Assembly (NCBI GenBank): GCA_017634555.1
Contig: JAGBNF010000010.1
Span: 1 to 38,419 of the forward strand
Source: Eubacterium sp.
GTDB taxonomy: Bacteria; Bacillota; Clostridia; Lachnospirales; Lachnospiraceae
Reading direction: 5' to 3'
Length of the DNA: 38,419 nucleotides
Below, piece by piece: positions 15,810 to 23,139 of the stretch. Within the stretch, counting starts at the first letter, position 1. Each line of letters opens with the position of its first letter. Both the position numbers and the translations under genes were made by a program. The notes below the pieces were generated by a model. That model was given only the letters and a program-made list of their open reading frames with translations, had not been told where the DNA came from and searched no databases.

Positions 15810-17552
15810 TTATTTACCAAGCTTTCTCATAATAACCGCAAGCGCAGTCTTAAGCTCACGCATTTTAAGAACAAATGCTGATACGATAAATGCAACCACT
15901 CCCATGGATATAAGTATCACAAGCTCTGTAAGCTGTGCAATCTTTCTTTCCGTAGGGATATGAAGAGCTCCCTCAAGTAAAGCTCTCATGCCCAGTATCA
16001 CTAGATACATTATGACACAGGCGATAAAGCATTTAACAACCGAGGCAAAGATTTCTTTTCCTCTCAGCTTACCTACCTTGGTTCTCAGCATGAATGCCAG
16101 CATGCACATACTTGCAACACCTGCAAGTGAATATGCAAGTCCGAGTCCGTTTGCTCCCATCAGATTAACAAGAAGGAAGGAAAGAACTATGTTGAGAAGC
16201 AGTACGATTATATTGATCGTAACCGGTATGGTTGTAACCTGTATTGAATAGAAGCCCTGAAGCAGAGCCTGTCTTACACAGTATGCAGTAATTCCGAGAC
16301 TGTAAAAGATAAGGAGTGTCGAAAGAGTCTTAACATCCTTCTCGGTAAACTCACCCCAGAGGTACATTGCTCTGACAAGCGGTTCCCTGACTGCTATCAT
16401 TCCGAAGGTCGAAGGAAGTGTGATAAATACAATATTTCTTATTGCCATCGAAAGATCCTTCTTATACAGACGGAGCTTACCCTGAGTATAATGCTCAACC
16501 ATTGTCGGGAATACCGACATAGCTATTGAAAATCCAAACATATTTATCGGGAGCTGCTGAAGGCTGATGGCATTTGTCATAGCCGTAACGATACTTTCGC
16601 CCTGTCCCGAACCGAAATACTTATTTACTATTGTATTTATCTGGCTGACAGATATTCCGAGGAGCATCGGCCAGAACAGATGGAAGAACTTCGTAACACC
16701 CGCATTTTCAAAATCTACGATCCTGTGATATTTGAAATTCTTCTTTCTGATAGCAAAAACCTGAATTGCAAAATGTGCAACCGCACCCGAAACTACACCG
16801 ATTGAAAAACCTGTGATTCCGACTCCGCACTTAAGCAGTATAAGTCCCACTATGATTATCATCATGTTATAAACAACCGATCCGATGGATGGTGCAGTAA
16901 AGTCTTTATAGGACTGAAGAATTCCCATACATATTCCGACGAGACACATGAAAAAACTCTGGAAGAACATGATCCTGGTAAGTCTTACAGTCAGTGTAAA
17001 ATATAATTCTCCGTTTTCTCCCGAGAAGTCTCCTATAAACGGAACAAGCTGCGGTGCGAATATAAGTCCCAGCAGTGAAGCAAGTCCCGATACTATCGCA
17101 ACAAGGTTGAGAATGGTACTTGCCATTCTGTATCCCTCGTCCTCATTGTTATCGGCAAGATATGCACTGAAAACAGGAATAAATGCAGAACTGAGTCCTC
17201 CTCCTACGAGAACGTTATATATCATGTCCGGTATAGAGAATGCGAGATAAAATGAATCCGATTCTACACTCATACCGAAGGCGGAGGTAATAACTATCTG
17301 TCTTAAAAATCCAAGTATACTTGCAATGAAATTCGATATAATAAGTATACTTGCCGCCCTCATTACGCCTTCACTTGCCTTAGAATGGCTTGAAGACTTT
17401 TTCTTTGCGGGAGTTTTTTGATTCTCTGATTCCGATGTATCTGATGTATCAGGTATATCCTGTACATCCGATGCTTCGATATCCTCCGAAACAATACTCT
17501 CCTCGATTGGCAGCTCCATACTTTCTGTTGTCTTTTCGTTGCTCTCTGACAT
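15810..17552 (-). CDS. murJ: Lipid II flippase MurJ with acidic N-terminal extension
   Basis: A 580-residue polytopic protein of the MurJ/MviN group that moves lipid II across the membrane for peptidoglycan synthesis. Segments such as LGFLRQIVITSAFG, VGGGLSSAFIPVFSAYL and LPINMFGFSIAMSVFPTMVEHY are characteristic, with about 14 membrane helices. The first 60 or so residues are an added cytosolic stretch rich in Glu, Asp and Ser, ending in a Lys/Ser patch. The start is supported by AAAGGA 9 nt before ATG, so the extension is probably real; an internal Met at the start of the core (VMRAASILI) is an alternative. DUF815 follows. Confidence 0.92.
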   Translation of the reverse strand: MSESNEKTTESMELPIEESIVSEDIEASDVQDIPDTSDTSESENQKTPAKKKSSSHSKASEGVMRAASILIISNFIASILGFLRQIVITSAFGMSVESDSFYLAFSIPDMIYNVLVGGGLSSAFIPVFSAYLADNNEDEGYRMASTILNLVAIVSGLASLLGLIFAPQLVPFIGDFSGENGELYFTLTVRLTRIMFFQSFFMCLVGICMGILQSYKDFTAPSIGSVVYNMMIIIVGLILLKCGVGITGFSIGVVSGAVAHFAIQVFAIRKKNFKYHRIVDFENAGVTKFFHLFWPMLLGISVSQINTIVNKYFGSGQGESIVTAMTNAISLQQLPINMFGFSIAMSVFPTMVEHYTQGKLRLYKKDLSMAIRNIVFITLPSTFGMIAVREPLVRAMYLWGEFTEKDVKTLSTLLIFYSLGITAYCVRQALLQGFYSIQVTTIPVTINIIVLLLNIVLSFLLVNLMGANGLGLAYSLAGVASMCMLAFMLRTKVGKLRGKEIFASVVKCFIACVIMYLVILGMRALLEGALHIPTERKIAQLTELVILISMGVVAFIVSAFVLKMRELKTALAVIMRKLGK

Positions 17553-17603
17553 TCAAATGTGTCCTTTATTCTTTACTTTTTGTTCATGTTTGCATTAAAC
17601 TAC

Positions 17604-17612
17604 ATTATACCA
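17604..17612 (-). promoter_or_regulatory. Extended -10 promoter for murJ
   Basis: TGGTATAAT (extended -10) on the minus strand lies about 52 bp before the murJ start. No good -35 is found at 17 bp. Confidence 0.5.
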
Positions 17613-17650
17613 AGAAAATCAGCCTGTTAAAACTGTTTTTTCTATTAAGA

Positions 17651-17682
17651 TTAAAATGCCCCGCATTATATTCTGCGGGGCA
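17651..17682 (-). terminator. Terminator of nfnAB
   Basis: A 9-bp perfect GC-rich stem (17657-17665 TGCCCCGCA, 17674-17682) with an 8-nt loop is followed by TTTTAA on the minus strand, 37 bp after the nfnB stop. Confidence 0.88.
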
Positions 17683-17718
17683 ATAACATCCGGTATTCTG
17701 TATTTTATATGCTTAATC

Positions 17719-19101
17719 TTATAAGCTCTTGATGTACTTATCCATTGCAGCGGCAGCCTTCTTTCCTGCTCCCATTGCGAGGATAACTGTAGCAGCTCCA
17801 GTAACCGCATCTCCACCTGCAAATACTCCAGGTCTTGATGTAGCACCCTCTTCATCAGCTACGATACCACCGAACTTCTGTGTATCAAGTCCTTCTGTTG
17901 TATCCTTGATAAGTGGGTTAGGTGATGTTCCGATTGATACGATGAATGCATCAGCTTCAATCTCGCTGAACTCTCCTGTTGCAACAGGCTTACGACGTCC
18001 TGACTCATCAGGCTCTGAAAGCTCCATCTTCTCAACCTTAACACCCTTTACATATCCGTTCTCATCACCGAGAACTTCAACAGGATTATTAAGAAGAGCA
18101 AATACGATGCCCTCTTCCATAGCATGCTCAACCTCTTCCTTACGTGCAGGAAGTTCTTCCATAGAACGTCTGTAAACGATAGTTACATCAGCACCGAGAC
18201 GCTTAGCTGAACGAGCAGCATCCATTGCTACATTTCCACCGCCGACGATAACTGCCTTCTTAGGACGAGCGATAGGAGTCTTTGAATCCTCCTTATAAGC
18301 CTTCATAAGATTGATTCTTGTAAGGAACTCGTTAGCTGAATAAACTCCGTTCAGGTTCTCTCCAGGAATTCTCATGAATCTTGGAAGACCTGCTCCCGAT
18401 CCGATAAATACAGCCTCAAAGCCGTAATCATCAAAAAGCTCATCTATAGTAATAGTTCTACCGATAACTACGTTAGTCTCGATCTTAACACCCATATCCT
18501 TGAGACCGTTTACTTCCTTCTCAACGATTGACTTAGGAAGACGGAACTCAGGAATTCCGTATGCAAGCACGCCGCCTGCTGTATGAAGTGCTTCGAAGAT
18601 AGTTACATCATAACCAAGCTTAGCAAGGTCAGATGCACATGCAAGTCCTGAAGGACCTGATCCGATGATTGCACATTTATGTCCGTTAGGTGCTGCAGGA
18701 ACAGCCTTCTCTGTGCTGTGTGCATTATGATAGTCTGCTACGAATCTCTCAAGACGGCCGATAGCTACAGGCTCACCCTTGATACCGCGTACGCACTTTG
18801 ACTCACACTGTGATTCCTGAGGACATACACGTCCGCAGACTGCAGGAAGTGAAGATGACTCTGTAATAACCTTGTAAGCACCCTCGAAATCACCCTCTGC
18901 TACCTTAGCGATAAAATCAGGAATTGCAATTGATACAGGACATCCATGTGTACATGGACGTGTAGGGCAGTTAAGACAACGCTGAGCCTCATCTATAGCC
19001 TGCTCCTCTGTGTATCCGAGAGCAACTTCCTTGAAGTTCTTATTTCTTACATCCGGTTCCTGTGAAGGCATCGGATTCTTATCCATTCTCATATTAGGCA
19101 T
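17719..19101 (-). CDS. nfnB: NfnB / GltA-type NADPH oxidoreductase subunit
   Basis: A 460-residue flavoprotein of the GltD/NfnB class. N-terminal cysteines (C42, C45, C50, C54 in CLNCPTRPCTHGC, then CGRVCPQESQC with further Cys) bind two [4Fe-4S] clusters. An FAD site (IIGSGPSGLACASDLAKLG) and an NAD(P)H site (AVIVGGGNVAMDAARSAKRLG) follow, with SIGTSPNPL and FAGGDAVTGAATVILAMGAG. Next to nfnA it is best read as the large subunit of the electron-bifurcating NADH-dependent ferredoxin:NADP+ oxidoreductase; older annotation would call it glutamate synthase small chain (gltA). Start 19101 is chosen because AGGAGG sits 9 nt upstream. One base separates it from the nfnA stop. Confidence 0.88.
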   Translation of the reverse strand: MPNMRMDKNPMPSQEPDVRNKNFKEVALGYTEEQAIDEAQRCLNCPTRPCTHGCPVSIAIPDFIAKVAEGDFEGAYKVITESSSLPAVCGRVCPQESQCESKCVRGIKGEPVAIGRLERFVADYHNAHSTEKAVPAAPNGHKCAIIGSGPSGLACASDLAKLGYDVTIFEALHTAGGVLAYGIPEFRLPKSIVEKEVNGLKDMGVKIETNVVIGRTITIDELFDDYGFEAVFIGSGAGLPRFMRIPGENLNGVYSANEFLTRINLMKAYKEDSKTPIARPKKAVIVGGGNVAMDAARSAKRLGADVTIVYRRSMEELPARKEEVEHAMEEGIVFALLNNPVEVLGDENGYVKGVKVEKMELSEPDESGRRKPVATGEFSEIEADAFIVSIGTSPNPLIKDTTEGLDTQKFGGIVADEEGATSRPGVFAGGDAVTGAATVILAMGAGKKAAAAMDKYIKSL

Positions 19102-19102
19102 A

Positions 19103-19945
19103 TTACTGCACCTCCTTGTTAAGAAGGTTACAGGTCTCTTCTCTGGCCTTCTTCTCAAATTCCTTATATATTCCGCCACGGGCCATAGCTTCATCGAAGT
19201 CTACGAGGAAACCGTCGAAGTCAGGTCCATCAACGCATGCGAACTTTGTCTCGCCGCCAACTGTAAGTCTGCAGCATCCGCACATACCTGTTCCGTCAAC
19301 CATGATAGGGTTCATGCTGACAACAGTCTTTACATTATATTTCTTTGTAGTAAGAACTACAAACTTCATCATGATCAGTGGTCCGATAGCGATAACTTCA
19401 TCGAACTCTTCTCCGTCCTGAATGAGCTTCTCAAGCGGTGCTGTAACAACGCCCTTCTCACCTGCAGAACCGTCATCTGTCATAAGAATGTAGTTTGAGC
19501 TTGCTGCCTTAAACTCATCCTCTAAGATAACAAGATCCTTGTTACGGAATCCTACTATAGAAGTAACCTCACATCCGATATCATGAAGCTTCTTGGCAAT
19601 AGGATAAGCTATAGCACATCCTACACCACCACCTACTACAGCAACCTTCTTAAGACCTTCTGTCTCTGTTGCTCTTCCGAGCGGTCCTACAAAGTCGTGA
19701 ATATAGTCGCCTTCCTCAAATGAATTAAGCACCTGAGTTGCTCCACCAACAATCTGGAAAATAATAGTTACTGTTCCCTTCTCACGGTCATATCCCGCAA
19801 TTGTAAGAGGAACTCTTTCTCCATCCTCCGTAGCACGGAAGATAATAAACTGACCCGGTTCAGCTTTACGGGCAACGAGTGGCGCATCAATCTCCATCAG
19901 AGTAACTGTTGGATTGAGCGACTTCTTTGTCACTATCTTATACAT
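19103..19945 (-). CDS. nfnA: NfnA-type FAD/[2Fe-2S] NAD-binding subunit
   Basis: A 280-residue ferredoxin-NADP reductase-like protein. It shows FAD contacts (ERVPLTIAGYD), an NAD(H) loop (VVGGGVGCAIAYPIAK), and four C-terminal cysteines in MCGCCRLTVGG...FACVDGPDFDG that bind the [2Fe-2S] cluster as in NfnA and PyrK. The start at 19945 (MYKIVTKKSLNP) is set by AAGGAG 6 nt upstream, dropping seven residues of the longer frame. With nfnB it should couple NADH, NADPH and reduced ferredoxin pools in the cytoplasm. An alternative label is sulfide dehydrogenase beta subunit, the same protein family. Confidence 0.88.
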   Translation of the reverse strand: MYKIVTKKSLNPTVTLMEIDAPLVARKAEPGQFIIFRATEDGERVPLTIAGYDREKGTVTIIFQIVGGATQVLNSFEEGDYIHDFVGPLGRATETEGLKKVAVVGGGVGCAIAYPIAKKLHDIGCEVTSIVGFRNKDLVILEDEFKAASSNYILMTDDGSAGEKGVVTAPLEKLIQDGEEFDEVIAIGPLIMMKFVVLTTKKYNVKTVVSMNPIMVDGTGMCGCCRLTVGGETKFACVDGPDFDGFLVDFDEAMARGGIYKEFEKKAREETCNLLNKEVQ

Positions 19946-20010
19946 ATAAAACTCCTTCATCTTCATTCTGGAATCATCGGACCAACCCGATATTTTTTAA
20001 CTAAGCCCAT

Positions 20011-20039
20011 ATTTTAGCAAAATATTATCGGCATTTCAA
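20011..20039 (-). promoter_or_regulatory. Promoter of nfnAB
   Basis: TTGAAA (20034-20039) and TAAAAT (20011-20016) are 17 bp apart on the minus strand, 66 bp before the nfnA start and just downstream of the tRNA-Ser terminator. Confidence 0.75.
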
Positions 20040-20062
20040 GCGTTTACCGAAAAAAGTCCGAT

Positions 20063-20106
20063 AGAAATAAAAATCGGGTATGGAACTCTCTCCCTTACCC
20101 GATTTT
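20063..20106 (-). terminator. Terminator of tRNA-Ser
   Basis: An 11-bp perfect stem (20070-20080 AAAATCGGGTA, 20096-20106) with a 15-nt loop is followed on the minus strand by TTTTATTTC. It lies 29 bp after the tRNA-Ser 3' end. Confidence 0.8.
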
Positions 20107-20134
20107 CTCGGCTTTTTGCCGCTGTAAAATGTAG

Positions 20135-20222
20135 CGGAGTCGGAGGGATTCGAACCCTCGTGGCAGTTACCCGCCAAACTGATTTCGAGTCAGCCCCGTT
20201 ATGACCACTTCGATACGACTCC
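20135..20222 (-). tRNA. tRNA-Ser (anticodon CGA)
   Basis: An 88-nt class II tRNA on the minus strand. The acceptor GGAGTCG pairs with CGACTCC, the anticodon loop is CTCGAAA (anticodon CGA, reading UCG), there is a long variable arm (GGCGGGTAACTGCC) and the T arm carries GGTTCGAATCC. The discriminator is G and no CCA is encoded. Confidence 0.96.
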
Positions 20223-20254
20223 TTGGGTTTCGGCCTTTTCGGACCGCAAGTCCG

Positions 20255-20283
20255 ATTATAGCCTATATTCCTTTATCAATCAA
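20255..20283 (-). promoter_or_regulatory. Promoter of tRNA-Ser
   Basis: TTGATT (20278-20283) and TATAAT (20255-20260) with 17-bp spacing on the minus strand. A 6-bp palindrome, TCGGAC/GTCCGA (20239-20244, 20250-20255), follows the -10 directly. Confidence 0.78.
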
Positions 20284-20332
20284 GATATTTTATTTACAGA
20301 CATCGGATGCTGCATAGTATGCCGCACATTTA

Positions 20333-21097
20333 TCATTTCACGTTTAATAACACATGAACCGTCACTGCGACTATTATAATAAGAAGAATTGTCAGATATG
20401 GGATAAACGCCTGCTTAATGGCACTTTCCTTCTTAACACCGTGTGCATAATATTCTCTGAACACTGATGCCTTTCGAAGTCTGTCCACATCGCTCTGCAT
20501 CCTGTCATCCCATTCCTCATCATACTGTCCGGCGTGATCTGCTTCCACCTTCTTATGTGCATCCCTTACTGCCTGGATATCAAAAAGCTTGTTCTTTAAA
20601 AATCTTTCTTCCTGAACAAATGTGACTATTTCCTCATTCAATTTTTCATCAGCGAAGGTTTCGTTCATGACATGATAATTTCTGATATTCAGATAAAGCC
20701 TTCTCACATATGTCGGCATGATAAAAACAAGCAATGTCAGCGCCATAGCCGGCAGTCCGATTTTTATAAATCCGTAAATGACCAGAAGAACTCCGTCGAT
20801 CATCACATATTCGCAAAACTTAACAAATCCGATCAAACAGAACACTATAAAAATGCATATGATAACTGCCTTAATATCATATACTATCGCATCCTTCAGA
20901 TCCTGCTTTCTCTGTTTAAGGCCAGTAAGCTGATCCTTATACATTTTCTCAACCTGCTTGATCTGGTTAAGCAGACTCCTACAGACATCCCGATATCCCC
21001 CATCGGAATATTCTCTTCCATTATAATTAAGAAATGTAAGACCGGTCTCCTGAATTTCCTGATCGATCATGTCATCATCAGATTTCTTCAGTTCCAT
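20333..21097 (-). CDS. Membrane protein of unknown function with coiled-coil segments
   Basis: A 254-residue protein not recognised. Residues 1-70 are hydrophilic with a helical stretch (SLLNQIKQVEKMYKDQL). Two hydrophobic segments follow (about 76-100 and 103-127), then a charged helical region of about 100 residues (NETFADEKLNEEIVTFVQEE and onward), and a final hydrophobic helix at about 230-252. The layout suggests a cytoplasmic, possibly oligomeric, helical body tethered by three helices. GGGGGT lies near the ATG. It is flanked by tRNA-Leu upstream (divergent) and tRNA-Ser downstream, so it is probably monocistronic. No clear terminator is seen in the 50 bp after it. Confidence 0.75.
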   Translation of the reverse strand: MELKKSDDDMIDQEIQETGLTFLNYNGREYSDGGYRDVCRSLLNQIKQVEKMYKDQLTGLKQRKQDLKDAIVYDIKAVIICIFIVFCLIGFVKFCEYVMIDGVLLVIYGFIKIGLPAMALTLLVFIMPTYVRRLYLNIRNYHVMNETFADEKLNEEIVTFVQEERFLKNKLFDIQAVRDAHKKVEADHAGQYDEEWDDRMQSDVDRLRKASVFREYYAHGVKKESAIKQAFIPYLTILLIIIVAVTVHVLLNVK

Positions 21098-21174
21098 ATT
21101 AAGTTACCCCCAATTTTTCCAACACCCAATTATTATTCTATCACCACCGGATTTTGACTGCTACACTTTTTTAG

Positions 21175-21203
21175 TTGCAAAAATATGATTTTATGATTAT
21201 AAT
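21175..21203 (+). promoter_or_regulatory. Promoter of tRNA-Leu
   Basis: TTGCAA (21175-21180) and a perfect TATAAT (21198-21203) with 17-bp spacing, 23 bp before the tRNA. A 5-bp hairpin (AGTCT 21210-21214, AGACT 21220-21224) lies in the leader at the expected start site. Confidence 0.82.
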
Positions 21204-21226
21204 AAACAAAGTCTGATAAAGACTAC

Positions 21227-21312
21227 GCCGGCATGGCGGAATTGGCAGACGCCCGGGACTTAAAATCCCGTGGGTAGTGATACCCGTACCGGTTCGACCC
21301 CGGTTGCCGGCA
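21227..21312 (+). tRNA. tRNA-Leu (anticodon UAA)
   Basis: An 86-nt class II tRNA. The acceptor GCCGGCA pairs with TGCCGGC, the anticodon loop is CTTAAAA (anticodon TAA, reading UUA), the variable arm is TGGGTAGTGATACCCG and the T arm carries GGTTCGACCCC. The discriminator is A and no CCA is encoded. The wobble base of this isoacceptor is a known TrmL target. Confidence 0.97.
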
Positions 21313-21315
21313 AAC

Positions 21316-21350
21316 AAAAACGAGCAGTGGTTTTCCACCGCTCGTTTTTT
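21316..21350 (+). terminator. Bidirectional terminator shared by tRNA-Leu and the AAA gene
   Basis: An 11-bp stem with one mismatch (21320-21330, 21335-21345, arm ACGAGCAGTGG) and a TTTT loop has seven T on the plus strand (21344-21350) and five T on the minus strand (complement of 21316-21320). It can end tRNA-Leu and the convergent AAA ATPase gene that stops at 21362. Confidence 0.9.
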
Positions 21351-21361
21351 GTTTTATATTC

Positions 21362-23071
21362 TTACTCTTCGTTCCCGTTTTCTTCTGTCTTTTCAGACTC
21401 TTCGGCTGACTCCTCAGCAACTTCCTTTGAATCCGCTGCATCAGCTTCATCAAGTGCCTCTGCCTCTTCGGCTTCAGCCTCTCCTTCAGCTTCGGCATTC
21501 TTAGCTGCCTGGATAAGTGCTTCCACCATCTCAGGTGAAACTTCTTCATCATCCTTATCATCAGAACCGGACTTCATGATCTCATCTACCGGAAGTGTAT
21601 CCTCACGGACATCATCTATAGTAAATGTTCTTACAACCTTATCATCCGGCTTATCCAGTGCTACGATTCTTGTAGCCTGTCTTGAGATACAGCGCTCGAT
21701 ATAATTTCTAACCTCACGCGCATTTGCGAAGTTCTCTTCATGAGCCTTTGCACGTCTTATGAGATATCCCTGGATATACTCTGCAGCTTCCTCATCCGGT
21801 TCATATTCCTGCTTTGAACACATGGACTGGAATATCTTATAGAGTTCAGGACCTGTATAATCCTTGAAGAAAATGTACTTATTAAATCTGGACTTAAGTC
21901 CCGGATTTGAATTAACGAATTTCTCCATCTTCTCTGTGTATCCGGCAACGATAACGATAAAGCTGTCTCTGTCATCCTCCATTCTCTTGAGGAGTGTATC
22001 TACAGCCTCCTGTCCAAAGTCCTTCTCGTCACCTTCCTTGATGAGTGTATATGCCTCATCGATAAAGAGGATTCCACCCATGGCACTATCGATTACTTCC
22101 ATGGTCTTTGTCGCTGTCTGTCCTACATAACCCGCAACAAGATTCGAACGGTCAACCTCAACGAGCTGTCCTTCCGATACAACGCCAAGCTGCTTATATA
22201 TCTTGGCAAGAAGTCTTGCCACTGTTGTCTTACCTGTACCGGGATTTCCCGAGAAAACAAGATGCAGATTGATATCCGGCTGCTTCATGCCTCTCTCTTC
22301 ACGGATTTTCTTAACCTTTACAAGATTGATGAGATTGGTCAGATCCTGCTTAACCGAATCAAGACCTACGAGAGAATTAAGCTCTTCATAGAGCTCCTCA
22401 AGATTCTTCTCCTTCTCCTCTTTCTCTGCCTTTGTCTCAGCCTTCTTATTAGTAACTGCATTTCCCTGACCTGCGTTTGCTCTGGCTACGCTTCCGAGTC
22501 CACCTGTCTTTGCAGTACTCTTGTTCTTATTTGTATACATGCCCTTATTGACATTCGGCACATTTCCATCCTTATAATAAAGGCCGTACTCCTTGAGGAA
22601 GTTGTTGAGCATGATAGTATAGTTGGAAAGATTTGAAAGCTCTGTGGTTGTTGCTCCGTTTATAGAAACAAACTCAGCACCCAGATTGTTAAATGTATCC
22701 ACTATAAATTTTGCTATAGGCTTTCCGTCAAGTGTCTTTATATCACCGCTTGTAAGATCTGCCTTTGCAGCATACATAAGTGCCTTAGGCGGTGTATTGA
22801 TGAAATCCTTGCTTCTGCATCTGTCATATACGAAGCCTATGAACTTTACAACATCCATATTAAAACCGAGATAATCGTTAACGAACTTTACCTCTTCTAC
22901 TGCTGTGGTTCCATCTGATTCAAACAGGAATCCCAAAAACATGAGGTAATCGTATCTCAGCATATCTCGAAGATTTATTCTGTTTCTGGTCAGTCTTTCG
23001 TCACCCTCACCGATTCTTTCGGCAAATCTGAGGGATGCATCTACCTGACTTCTCAATTCGTAGTTTACCAT
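21362..23071 (-). CDS. SpoVK/CbbX-type AAA+ ATPase with added N- and C-terminal regions
   Basis: A 569-residue protein. Residues 1-170 form a helical domain with no name I can give (LRYDYLMFLGFLFESDGTT, VKFIGFVYDRCR). A Lys/Glu linker (about 205-225) leads to the AAA+ core of the CbbX/SpoVK family: LVGLDSVKQDL, Walker A GNPGTGKT (275-282), the AGYVGQTA pore-loop region, Walker B ILFIDEAYTL (335-344), DSFIVIVAGYTEKM and NPGLKSRF arginine-finger region. The last 65 residues are strongly acidic (Glu/Ala/Asp). CbbX remodels RuBisCO and SpoVK is a sporulation protein; the role here is unknown. AAGGAAGG precedes ATG. Confidence 0.88.
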   Translation of the reverse strand: MVNYELRSQVDASLRFAERIGEGDERLTRNRINLRDMLRYDYLMFLGFLFESDGTTAVEEVKFVNDYLGFNMDVVKFIGFVYDRCRSKDFINTPPKALMYAAKADLTSGDIKTLDGKPIAKFIVDTFNNLGAEFVSINGATTTELSNLSNYTIMLNNFLKEYGLYYKDGNVPNVNKGMYTNKNKSTAKTGGLGSVARANAGQGNAVTNKKAETKAEKEEKEKNLEELYEELNSLVGLDSVKQDLTNLINLVKVKKIREERGMKQPDINLHLVFSGNPGTGKTTVARLLAKIYKQLGVVSEGQLVEVDRSNLVAGYVGQTATKTMEVIDSAMGGILFIDEAYTLIKEGDEKDFGQEAVDTLLKRMEDDRDSFIVIVAGYTEKMEKFVNSNPGLKSRFNKYIFFKDYTGPELYKIFQSMCSKQEYEPDEEAAEYIQGYLIRRAKAHEENFANAREVRNYIERCISRQATRIVALDKPDDKVVRTFTIDDVREDTLPVDEIMKSGSDDKDDEEVSPEMVEALIQAAKNAEAEGEAEAEEAEALDEADAADSKEVAEESAEESEKTEENGNEE

Positions 23072-23107
23072 TTTAAATGACCCTTCCTTTTAACACATCT
23101 AGTTTAG

Positions 23108-23136
23108 AGTGTATCATTATTCTCTAATTCAAACAA
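23108..23136 (-). promoter_or_regulatory. Candidate promoter of the SpoVK-like gene
   Basis: TTGTTT (23131-23136) and TACACT (23108-23113), 17 bp apart on the minus strand, in the 68-bp gap after cca. The -10 is a weak match. Confidence 0.4.
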
Positions 23137-23139
23137 GTG

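Noticed and set aside
19102-19194. Longer N-terminus for nfnB
   Set aside because: It overlaps nfnA and lacks a ribosome site, while AGGAGG stands 9 nt before the ATG at 19101.
20284-20332. Terminator for the gene at 20333
   Set aside because: An imperfect hairpin is present but no T tract follows; evidence too weak to annotate.
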